Below, one piece after another: positions 55,233 through 64,000 of a stretch of 64,000 nt of DNA. Under the pieces are notes generated by a model. That model had not been told where the DNA came from, ran no database searches, and worked only from the letters and a program-made list of their open reading frames with translations. How positions within the stretch are numbered: the first letter of the stretch is position 1; each line of letters starts with the position of its first letter. Position numbers and translations under genes: made by a program. Source of the DNA: Vandiemenella viatica (Eukaryota; Arthropoda; Insecta; Orthoptera; Morabidae); the NCBI GenBank assembly GCA_031002005.1, contig JARYHS010008074.1, positions 278,505,930 to 278,569,929 of the forward strand, given 5' to 3'.

Positions 55233-55644
55233 TGTGTTAAGCAGATGAATCGGAATGAACCAATTGTCGAGAGTAAGACGCAAGGTGTGAGTCTGATTGT
55301 TGGAGTCAGTCTGCCACTGACCGTGTGGGAGATTGGTCGTCAGTGTCTGCGCGCCCAGTAATAGTTTGGCCATGCACCTGGCACTATTGTGTGGAGCAGA
55401 TGCAACTTTATAAAAACACCACTTGCAAGCAGATAAAAAATACTGTGCTTCGTAAAGATTAGTACATTTGTTGGAGTTGAAACAAGGTGTACGAACCAAG
55501 TGATGATAGTGTAGTTCCAAACTTGCAAACAGGAGAAGAACTGCCGCATAGCCTTTATACACGATCGAGTTAAAGAAGTATAATCATTGGTGGTGGTGGT
55601 CTTGTATGGGTCTATTTGGATAATAAATCGGAAGAATATACACA
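55233..55644 (+). repeat. Candidate 5' LTR (412 bp) of a gag-bearing element
   Basis: Begins TGTGTTAAGC and ends ATATACACA (TGTGT/ACACA inverted termini). It has a TATA-like 'actttataaaaac' (about 55408-55420) and AATAAA close to the end (about 55623). It is followed directly by 'tggcgactttatgactc' (55645), which starts with TGG as primer-binding sites do. The partner LTR would lie in or beyond the N gap, so this is not proven. Confidence 0.45.
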
Positions 55645-57110
55645 TGGCGACTTTATGACTCAATAGTATAAGAACCAGCAATCAAGTAATAACCAGTAAC
55701 CCAACAATTTCCCCACCACAAGCCAATGTCATCGTTACATGGGACTTGTGCAGTGACCAGTGAAAGCGGATTATATATCTCGCTTTCGAGAGAAAAAAAA
55801 CTATGCTTCCAACTTGGTCAGAAGCCGACAACGTGGAGAAGAGACGACGCTGGTTATGACAATTATACACGACACGGAGGTAAAGCTACTTTTCGAGACG
55901 CGGTTACATCCGACACAGAACTTCACGCCGCAGAGGGAGCAGTTTGGTAGCTTTGCAGTTTTGTCACGCAGACATATGGTCGTCTAAGACACAATCCAGC
56001 AGAGCAGAGGTTTTGCCGATACCAGTCTCGCAACTCGCAGTGCAGAACAGAAGTCTAAGCAACGATCAACATACAGATAAGTGCGCAGCAAAGCGAAAAT
56101 AAGTGCTGTTCGTATTGGTTTTTGTACAAAAAGTGTGTTTGGTCCGCGAAGTGTGTGCAGCAACACATAAGCCGCAAGTAATACAGCTTTCACTGTGTTG
56201 AGAATAAGTTTCCGCAAAGTTGTCAATTCATTAGTGCATGTAACGCTTTATGCAATTTCAGAAAAAGCAATTACTGTTTTCGTTGGCTACATTATTGTTA
56301 TTGCCATCCGCGTGCTTGTTAAGTGTCTGCTAGTAGTATTCGAAACTACAATATTTGTTTTCTTTCATGCTGAATTGTTATATAAATAGTTTAATCAGTG
56401 ACTGTAGTATATCTGTGTGGCTTGTCATGGAGATTTTATCATAAATATTCGCGAATTTCCTTTTTTGTGTAAGAAGAAAAAAATTTTTTTTTTAATTTCG
56501 GGTTTTAGTATTAGGTTTATGCCAATATAAGGCGGTGGTGCCATATTATCCTTGAGCAAGTGAGAAGGCCAAAGATTGTAACCATAAAGAAAGAGACTTG
56601 TGAGCATAGACTTAGTATACCGGGGTGCATTGCAAATAGAGTTCTTTGATGTTCAGATTTCGCTGGCACAAAGATATGGTTTTTTTTTTTTTGTTGATTT
56701 AAAATATTTTAATCTTTGATTTTCAGCACAGAGATATTATTCACGTGTTTCATTGCAACATGTAATCTTTGACTTCTGATTTGTTTTGGCGTAAATCATT
56801 TGAAAGTTATGTGTGTTCGGTTAATCGGTTTGTTTTTGAGAGTTATTAGTGACACAGTTTATTTTCTTTTTTAGGTATTTTTCCTCTCTTTCATATTTTT
56901 GTATGTGTTGATTTTGGGATATTGTAAGAACAGAAAGTTGGAGACATAGGTTTAGTTGATTTCAAGGTGTGGTCTGCTCTGGTTTTCAGTATCAACGAAT
57001 CGGATTACGGAATAATTTCGCTATAAATTCCATTTTAGTGATTTTAGGAAATTTTTAGATTATTTTTGGATACCATCTATACTGCAACACATTGTATAGA
57101 AAATACGTTT
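55645..57110 (+). other. Long leader-like region before gag
   Basis: 1.5 kb without a recognised domain. Small open frames (for example 55726-55987) show no homology I can name. If 55233-55644 is an LTR, this is its unusually long leader, or it contains further insertions. Confidence 0.35.
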
Positions 57111-57113
57111 AAC

Positions 57114-58565
57114 TATGGAAGGTACAAATGCACACCTGGATGAGGCTGGTAACACAGCCATAACTGAATTTTAGGAGGTAAACAATAATGTTGCAGGGGC
57201 GAGGACACACAATTAGGATCAAGTCCTATGACTGCACAAACTATTTCTCATCTGTCAACGGATAGTACCCCAATACAGTCGGTGTCTTATGATCAGTTGG
57301 AGTTTTCAACTAGATCATCTTCTGATGATGAAGTCGTGTCTTTTAATCCACATCTGACACACCTTGTACAACCAGCACCTGAAGAATCATCTCTAATATC
57401 CCAACTCATACAATACCTCGACCAAAAGTTCAAGTCAAACAAGCAAGCACTCAGAGCACAGGCTAAGACTCGCGAAACACTTGACCAGAAATTCAAATCT
57501 GTGGATACTAAACTCGAGGCACAGACAAAGGTTTTTGAAACCAAATTACAGTCACTTGAAGTTACTTTTGCTAGCAAACTTAAAGAAACATTTGAACAGT
57601 ATTCCCTTACAGTAAAAACACAGGTCGATCAACTCTTCTATGCATTAAATACGCATAAGGAGAAAGTTGATCACACAGTGGCACACTTAGTGAACAAGTA
57701 ACACAAAATAGAAATGACGTCAATAAGTTGAAGGAGGATATGAATGAATCCCATAGGGGAATTTTCTTATTGCAACAGTACCAACAGCACACTCAGACAC
57801 AACTAGCAAACATTAGGTCAAAGGCAGAAAACAGTATCGATGCTATTGATGCCCTACATACAGTATGAACAGAGAATACAACATTGTAACGAGCAAATGG
57901 GTTCAATGAAGACATAGGTATTAGAGACAGACAGCAGAATACAGAATTGGGAACAACAAGTTGTTTCCTTGAAAACACAAGTGACAGAAGCACTTAACAC
58001 ACAGAACCAAGCAGCTTCCTCTTCACAATGCATAATCACCATACCAGAAAAAGTTGAATATAGCAGGTTTAGTGGAAAGGGAAATTTACACCCCATCAAA
58101 TTCCTGAAACGTTTTGAAGATTCGAGGCCTTTTACTAATTATTCAGACAGAGAAAAAATTGTTTCGGTCAGCATTTAACAGGATCAGCCAGGCTGTGGAG
58201 TGATACCCACCTACAAAATTACACAACATTTGCAGAGCTAAAAGAAGCATTTTTTAACAGGTTTTGGTCACAAGAAACACAATACTCGGTTCATAGGTCG
58301 ATAGGGCTGGGGCCTAAATGGGACGGAACCCCTCCTACGTTATATGACTTTTTTCTACAGCAAGCCGATAAAGCCACGTACTTAGACCACCCTATGCCTG
58401 AAATAATCCTAATTCAAGACATTGTACATAGGATGCCAACACCCGTAATAGAAAGATTTGCAACACAAGGGGTTACTACGTGAGAAGCAGCAGAGAAACT
58501 CTTGCGATACTAGATGTATATCAATGGTCTTGGAGTCCAGGAGAAAGTGATTTAGTAAACAGTAA
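57114..58565 (+). pseudogene. Ty3/Gypsy-type gag, decayed and cut by the assembly gap
   Basis: ATG at 57114 (MEGTNAHLDEAGNTAITEF, then a stop). A longer frame at 57228-57701 carries an acidic N-terminus and a coiled coil with repeated LDQKFKS units. In later frames the capsid-like core appears: 'EKVEYSRFSGKGNLHPIKFL' (about 58048-58107), then in another frame text corresponding to 'TFAELKEAFFNRF' (about 58227-58265) and 'PPTLYDFFLQQADKATYLD' (about 58333-58388). This order fits Gypsy-type gag capsids, which package the element RNA. Three or more frames are used, so it is inactive. The rest of the element is hidden by the gap. Confidence 0.7.
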
Positions 58566-58638
58566 GGGTCAGACACAAAATACAGAGGATCAATACAACC
58601 ACCATATGTCATATAATAACAAACAGCACTTGTATCAT

Positions 58639-59638
58639 NNNNNNNNNNNNNNNNNNNNNNNNNNNNNNNNNNNNNNNNNNNNNNNNNNNNNNNNNNNNNN
58701 NNNNNNNNNNNNNNNNNNNNNNNNNNNNNNNNNNNNNNNNNNNNNNNNNNNNNNNNNNNNNNNNNNNNNNNNNNNNNNNNNNNNNNNNNNNNNNNNNNNN
58801 NNNNNNNNNNNNNNNNNNNNNNNNNNNNNNNNNNNNNNNNNNNNNNNNNNNNNNNNNNNNNNNNNNNNNNNNNNNNNNNNNNNNNNNNNNNNNNNNNNNN
58901 NNNNNNNNNNNNNNNNNNNNNNNNNNNNNNNNNNNNNNNNNNNNNNNNNNNNNNNNNNNNNNNNNNNNNNNNNNNNNNNNNNNNNNNNNNNNNNNNNNNN
59001 NNNNNNNNNNNNNNNNNNNNNNNNNNNNNNNNNNNNNNNNNNNNNNNNNNNNNNNNNNNNNNNNNNNNNNNNNNNNNNNNNNNNNNNNNNNNNNNNNNNN
59101 NNNNNNNNNNNNNNNNNNNNNNNNNNNNNNNNNNNNNNNNNNNNNNNNNNNNNNNNNNNNNNNNNNNNNNNNNNNNNNNNNNNNNNNNNNNNNNNNNNNN
59201 NNNNNNNNNNNNNNNNNNNNNNNNNNNNNNNNNNNNNNNNNNNNNNNNNNNNNNNNNNNNNNNNNNNNNNNNNNNNNNNNNNNNNNNNNNNNNNNNNNNN
59301 NNNNNNNNNNNNNNNNNNNNNNNNNNNNNNNNNNNNNNNNNNNNNNNNNNNNNNNNNNNNNNNNNNNNNNNNNNNNNNNNNNNNNNNNNNNNNNNNNNNN
59401 NNNNNNNNNNNNNNNNNNNNNNNNNNNNNNNNNNNNNNNNNNNNNNNNNNNNNNNNNNNNNNNNNNNNNNNNNNNNNNNNNNNNNNNNNNNNNNNNNNNN
59501 NNNNNNNNNNNNNNNNNNNNNNNNNNNNNNNNNNNNNNNNNNNNNNNNNNNNNNNNNNNNNNNNNNNNNNNNNNNNNNNNNNNNNNNNNNNNNNNNNNNN
59601 NNNNNNNNNNNNNNNNNNNNNNNNNNNNNNNNNNNNNN
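58639..59638. other. Assembly gap, exactly 1000 N
   Basis: 1000 consecutive N, a placeholder size, so the true distance is unknown. The open frames drawn across it are artefacts. Confidence 1.
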
Positions 59639-60280
59639 TAGGAAGTAAATTAAGAGCAGTGACACCAATTTACATTTTTTACAACATTTTCATATAACTT
59701 CTGCTTCTGTTTCCGCTTCCATAATATAACTTCCGTTTCATCTCTGGAATATACGCGTGAATACTCATTACCGATATACTTGTGGATATAGTGAAGAACA
59801 AAAATAAGACTTGTCACCTGACTGAACAAGGCCATCTTTCAAAGTTCCAATGGACCTACGTCTTAGGGCGGTGTAAATTTATCCCCCACGTGTTGTTGTC
59901 TTCTAGCATTATTTACACTTGATTCGTTTCTCCTTTACCGCTTGACCAAGGATTTATCCTTATGAACTTTTTTATCTATAATACACACGGATTTAGCCAA
60001 AGCGCTTTCGAAATACACACTAAGGCGGTTTTCACGCATGACGGTTTTGAATGTACGACATTTTACCGTAGCATTCTTGCTTTCATGCAAACGAGCTCAG
60101 TGGCGATAGCTAGGTTGGTTATCCCCGTTGAAACATCAAAGGAATTTTGCGCTTCTCTCATGGCATTGTTGTGGGTACATAGCCTATTTTACACGCTTTT
60201 TGAATAATGAAACTAATATGGTTAGCTATTATGGTCTCTCATTCTTTATCTTGTTTCTTCCCTTTATGCACTCTCAAACT
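59639..60280. other. Unassigned sequence after the gap
   Basis: No continuation of the gag element is visible. An 81-codon plus frame (59962-60207) has no recognisable domain. Confidence 0.35.
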
Positions 60281-60328
60281 CCGGGTGGGTAAAATACCCA
60301 CCCGGAATTTCCCGGGTGGGTATTTTAC
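60281..60328. repeat. Compound perfect palindromes
   Basis: 'ccgggtgggtaaaata' and its continuation form a palindrome at 60281-60305. An overlapping perfect stem pairs 'gtaaaatacccacccgg' (60289-60305) with 'ccgggtgggtattttac' (60312-60328) around a 6-bp loop. Three inverted copies of the same 17-mer are packed in 48 bp. Confidence 0.85.
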
Positions 60329-60526
60329 TACTATTGGTTTAAACACTTTACGCACTGCACTGCACTTCACAAAGCCTACTGCTGCTGCTGCTTAACTTTT
60401 GGCATTTCTCAGGGAAGGAAGAGCATAGGAGATACGGATTTATTTTGTTGGCCTTAGCCGGAAAAATCAAGCATTTATCCGCCATAGCGGGTGAGCAATA
60501 GACATACGCCAAATAAGGATAAATTA

Positions 60527-61050
60527 GCATAAATAAGGATAAAGGGTGTCTCGTATTTCTGACCATTGCGGGAGTAGGTAAATACCTTGTCCAACATACA
60601 TCGATGTAGGGCTCATCTCTACCCCTGTCACGTTGTCTCCCCACTTCCATTTAATAGATTTCCTGTCAATTTTCTTCTTTTTTTCCATCAATTGGGACGG
60701 TTTAAGCTTTCCACTGTCTTCTCTACATGTTCCGTCATTGAAGGGTATTGATTCTGCATCTCCATGACACTTATCCGTTAACAAAGCTACTCCGCATTCT
60801 TCGTTTATAGCACCAGCGGCTGCCGCGAACGTCAACTTATTTTTGGCCCAGGTACCAACACTGTTTATGCAGTGACCGTTATGCGCACGTTGGCTGTGGT
60901 TGGGCGCGCATGCTCCACTATCGTGAGTGACATACGGCTTCCGCACAACTTTAACTACATCCAGGCTTACCTCCCGCTTCTTTATTTCTTCTGATCCGTC
61001 GATTTCTATCTCAAATATTTCATTCTTTTGTAATTTTCTTTTGTAGTTTT
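60527..61050 (-). other. Long open frame, unknown; possible exon
   Basis: The minus frame is open for about 170 codons between a TAA near 61060 and the stop near 60524. It reads ...NEIFEIEIDGSEEIKKREVS..., then VRKPYVTHDSGACAPN and TFAAAAGAINEECGVALL, then a basic MEKKKKIDRKSIKWKWGDN. There is an ATG at 60944-60946. A possible donor ('acaag' then gtattt, about 60589) lies near its end, but no good acceptor is seen upstream. No domain recognised. It could be a host exon, part of an unrecognised element, or a chance ORF in GC-moderate DNA. Confidence 0.3.
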
Positions 61051-62395
61051 AGGTGTTTTACAAGCTGCGAGTTACTTAAGTTACGGTATTTTTATACGAA
61101 TTGAAGTAGTTCCGTATTTATCGCGTTGAATGAGATCCGGAGCAGGAATAAAACCAATAACACGCGCGCATAAGGTTTTAGGATTCCTACGTTATTTTTA
61201 ATTTAATTGGTTCCCTGATTCTGACATCATTCATTCAGTAGAATTTCCATCTGTGTCACTGTGTAAACTACAACCTAAATATGTGCAAATTACAAAATAA
61301 GGTTATGAGCATTGTATTAAAAGAACTCTATTCATTTAGGTAACCGCAAATAAATGAATTGTCAGAAAACTCCATTAAACCTGTCACAGTGGAACATAAG
61401 ATTTTTAAAAAAATTAAATTGTTTTTGTGAGTGTTCTATTACTTAAATCATTACTTCGTTTTAACTGAAGTAGTTCTACAATAATCGTGATCTATACAGC
61501 ACAGACTATAATTAAAACTAATATTACATGGATTGACGTAAGTTATTATAATCGAAACTAATATTACATGGCTTAAGTAAGTAATTAATATTTATTTTTC
61601 GTATCTTTCGTTTTCACTGACTTCATATTACTGGGCCCTTATTTCAGCCACACGTAGTTGTTTCAGTCGTTAAAATATTGATTTACATCACGGATAACAA
61701 AAAATAAAGATACAAGAACCCGTGAAGATTTGGAATCAAGTTTATATCGCAATGCATGTTAACATTAACATGCTATACAGGGAACGTATTAATTCACGTG
61801 CGATTGCAGCTTTGATTTTCTAGAGCGGAGTTTGTGATTAGGCTGAAATGCAACCTGGACCAAGGTGACAACTGTTTTGCTGCAGCACATGGGTCGAGGA
61901 ATTACATTGAGCTTTATTTTATAATAACAATTCTAATTAGCTATGCAACTGAAAAAAAATGAATTGCCAGAACACTCCATTCAACCCGTCATTTTTAACA
62001 AGCTTTGTGGTTAGTTACTAATAATAACTAAACTCCTGCTGCCTCATGTTATAACAAGAACATTCTGGTCCAGGCAGCATTTCCACACAGCTACTATCTC
62101 TGGCAATATTGCCAATACAAAATCAAACGATATGGACGCACCTTGACACATTAAACGCATCATAACTAATTTTGTGCGGTAGTAACATTTTTTTCTATCA
62201 GGATTCCTTACTAGCTTAGCATAAATTATCACAATTAATTTTATAATACACCTTCAGTATTAATTTGCAGCTGTACTAAAGCACGCACACTAACACAATC
62301 AATGTAACGCTGTGTAAACTTTACCTGCAATATTAACGTAAGCTGCGATAAGAATACATTTTTAAATTACGGTACTTAATAACTGTCATGATGCT
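61051..62395. other. AT-rich intergenic; small direct repeat at 61507-61590
   Basis: No gene recognised. Two copies of a block 'tataat..aaactaatattacatgg..t' lie about 45 bp apart (about 61507-61540 and 61551-61585), a two-unit tandem repeat. Confidence 0.5.
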
Positions 62396-62399
62396 GATG

Positions 62400-62634
62400 C
62401 CATATTTCATGTGACTGGGTGTAGTTCCTGAGCCGTGCTCGGCTCGCATTGTTTATTTTCCCCGCCCGCGATCGTCTTCTGATGCTGAGCTCGCGTGCTA
62501 GTTTCGCCCGTGAGAGAGCGCTGTGGCCCGGTGGTGCCCTCTTCCGGCTGAATGAGCTGATATAATCGGGGGACACGAAACCGGGAGGTGAAGTCAGCAC
62601 GAGTTAGTTCCGAGTTGGCATCTGCACCGTTCAG
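62400..62634 (+). promoter_or_regulatory. Probable 5' UTR / internal promoter region of a Jockey-type LINE
   Basis: GC content rises sharply from about 62430, with many CpG. The region directly precedes the LINE ORF1 at 62635. Jockey-type elements carry TATA-less internal promoters at their 5' end, so this is the likely site. The exact 5' end of the element is not resolved. Confidence 0.4.
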
Positions 62635-64000
62635 ATGTGCGATGAGGAAAGTGCTCGCCGCACTGTCGCGCCAGGCGGGTCGAGTGCCCCAGCGCACTCG
62701 GCTTTGCCGGCGACAGCAGCGGCTGTATTGACGACCAGGCAACGTACACCGGACTCCGAGCAGGACAATATCCACCGTGCTTCCGCGTCGGGAGGCCCCA
62801 ACGCACTCGCGTTGTCGGATTTACCGGCCGAAATCACGGACTTGTTGACTACCTTCGAAACTGAAATGGATCACGCTATGGACACAACTGGAAAACCACA
62901 GCCACCGCAGATGACGACTCCGCTAACTTCTACGGACTTGAGCAGACGCAATTCTGTCAACGCTCGCAACGAAGAAAAGGTTTCTTCTTTGCAGATTTCC
63001 CCCGAGGCTGCTAGGGAAATACCGCCACACGGCCCACTCCCGAGTGGAGTGGAACCCCCTGGCGTGAGAAAGTGTTGTGCCTGGCCCCAGGAACCTTGCG
63101 GTGATAACACGGGGCCAGCACAATATTCCCGTCTCAACTGCTGCGACATCGTACAGCCTCGTCTCGTGACATCAAGGCATCAGAGGAAATAACAGAACTG
63201 GACCTCGACGCTATTTCGTACACAGAGAGCGTGCAAGACCTCACCGATGACACTGCGGCAATGGAGTTCGAGCACGAGACCTCTGCATCACGGAAGTGTG
63301 CTGCAGACAGTCTCGGCAAGGAAGACACGCAGTCCAAACGGGTCGCAAAAGTGTCCGTTAAAACCAGAGCAAAAAAGCCACCTCCAAAGACCACTCGGAC
63401 AAGGGCATCTGAAGATGCAGAAGGCTGGCGTAAACCACGTAGGCCTGCTCCCGACGCTCTACTGAGCCCTGAGGCCTTTGCTGCCAGTGTACCCAGCACA
63501 AGCAACTCCTTCTCGCCTCTTCCCATAGAGGGAGAGACAAATATGGAAGCCGAAGGAACTGAAACGACTGCGCCCAGCAGGGAGTCCAAACCCGCTCCCC
63601 TAATCAACTCATACAAAGAGGATTATAGAAATCTTAGCATGCTGTTAAAGAAGCTCTGCAAGCACGAGTTCCGCGTAAAGCCAGCAGGAAGAGAACTATA
63701 TAAGCTCTTCCTTAAAACCAAGGCTGACCATCAATCTGTATCTGGCTTCTACACCTTTCCGACAGAAGCCGACAAGAATCTGAAAGTTGTCATCAGAGGA
63801 CTGCCGTTCAACTTCTCACCGGATTACCTCAAAGAAGAGCTTGAAGAGCGTGGAATGGTGGCGAGGACTGTCGTCCGGCTGCGCTCTCCAAAAACGCGCC
63901 AAGAGGTTCCCCTGTCCCTGGTCGTCCTTTCAGATACCATCGAGAACAGAGCAATCTTTAAAATGACCTCACTATGTTCTGTGATGATAACTATTGAAAA
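62635..64000 (+). pseudogene. Jockey-type LINE ORF1 (gag-like), partial at window edge, one probable frameshift
   Basis: ATG at 62635 (MCDEESARRTVAPGG...), with a low-complexity Ala/Thr/Pro-rich N-terminus. The frame breaks between about 63106 and 63190 and continues in another frame as DIKASEEITELDLDAISY, a basic KTRAKKPPPKTTRTRA segment, LPIEGETNM, then the structured part 'YRNLSMLLKKLCKHEFRVKP' and 'VIRGLPFNFSPDYLKEEL' (about 63791-63845). The last matches the RNA-binding 'PRE_C2HC' region that precedes zinc knuckles in Jockey and related ORF1 proteins. The knuckles and ORF2 lie beyond 64000. GC- and CpG-rich unlike the neighbours, so a relatively young copy. Confidence 0.7.

Noticed and set aside
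55029..55562. 177-codon minus-strand open frame
   Set aside because: It lies across the candidate LTR and a UTR-like repeat, shows no domain or compositional sign of coding, and overlaps LTR signals on the other strand; taken as chance.
58409..59697. Two frames of more than 400 codons
   Set aside because: They consist almost wholly of the 1000-N gap and are artefacts.
62871..63616. Minus-strand frames of 92-160 codons
   Set aside because: Complement of the GC-rich LINE ORF1; high GC gives long antisense frames by composition.
1..64000. Functional tRNA genes, CRISPR arrays or bacterial-type operons
   Set aside because: A/B-box matches all sit in SINE-like or decayed heads without cloverleaf pairing that I can see; no regular spacer arrays; no gene clusters with ribosome-binding sites.

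Overview
This window is eukaryotic, AT-rich and dominated by transposable elements. The mix is arthropod-like and most probably insect: mariner, Tc1-like, piggyBac and hAT-like DNA transposons; CR1-like, I-like and Jockey-like LINEs; Ty3/Gypsy-type LTR elements; and a tRNA-derived SINE. The SINE resembles ones I associate with orthopteroid insects, but that placement is only a guess. There are no bacterial-style operons, CRISPR arrays, rRNA genes or convincing functional tRNA genes.

The one host gene I can support is the 3' end of a P4-type ATPase (phospholipid flippase) on the + strand. Exon 8527-8686 encodes the last membrane segment. Exon 11778-11879 encodes the C-terminus and stop, and is followed at once by a good splice donor. 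A possible non-coding last exon with two poly(A) signals lies at 33787-34255. If this is right, bases 8687-33786 are two introns packed with transposons, and the rest of the window is downstream intergenic DNA.

Layout. 1-5040: a CR1-like LINE (minus strand) whose ORF1 carries PHD-finger and SGNH-esterase motifs; it is split by a second LINE and by an unidentified insert. 5041-8520: a hairpin repeat, a mariner relic, a SINE, and a mariner with both ends intact. 8527-11879: flippase exons, with LINE, mariner and hairpin debris in the intron. 12050-14783: a second CR1-like copy. 16530-17563: a Tc1-like relic split by two SINEs. 18150-25380: a Jockey-like LINE, a long I-like LINE, and another I-like 3' end, all on the minus strand. 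26562-26970: a foldback element with a 14-bp target duplication. 26985-28100 and 32291-32843: tandem duplications. 35450-42432: a third CR1-like LINE, split by a Gypsy-type element with paired 331-bp LTRs. 43811-47179: a mariner split by a 2.0-kb solo-LTR-like insert. 48200-50860: an I-like fragment split by a piggyBac element that itself holds a hAT-like MITE. 52474-55053: a MITE, SINEs and repeat fragments. 55233-58638: a candidate LTR and a gag region, cut off by a 1000-N gap at 58639-59638. 59639-62400: mostly unassigned. 62400-64000: the GC-rich 5' end of a Jockey-type LINE running out of the window.

The transposon genes examined carry stops, frameshifts, insertions or deletions, and the LINE ORF1 at the right edge appears to carry one frameshift. 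The main value of the window is its stratigraphy: several insertions have readable target-site duplications and give a relative order of events. I found no convincing evidence of a new multi-gene system.
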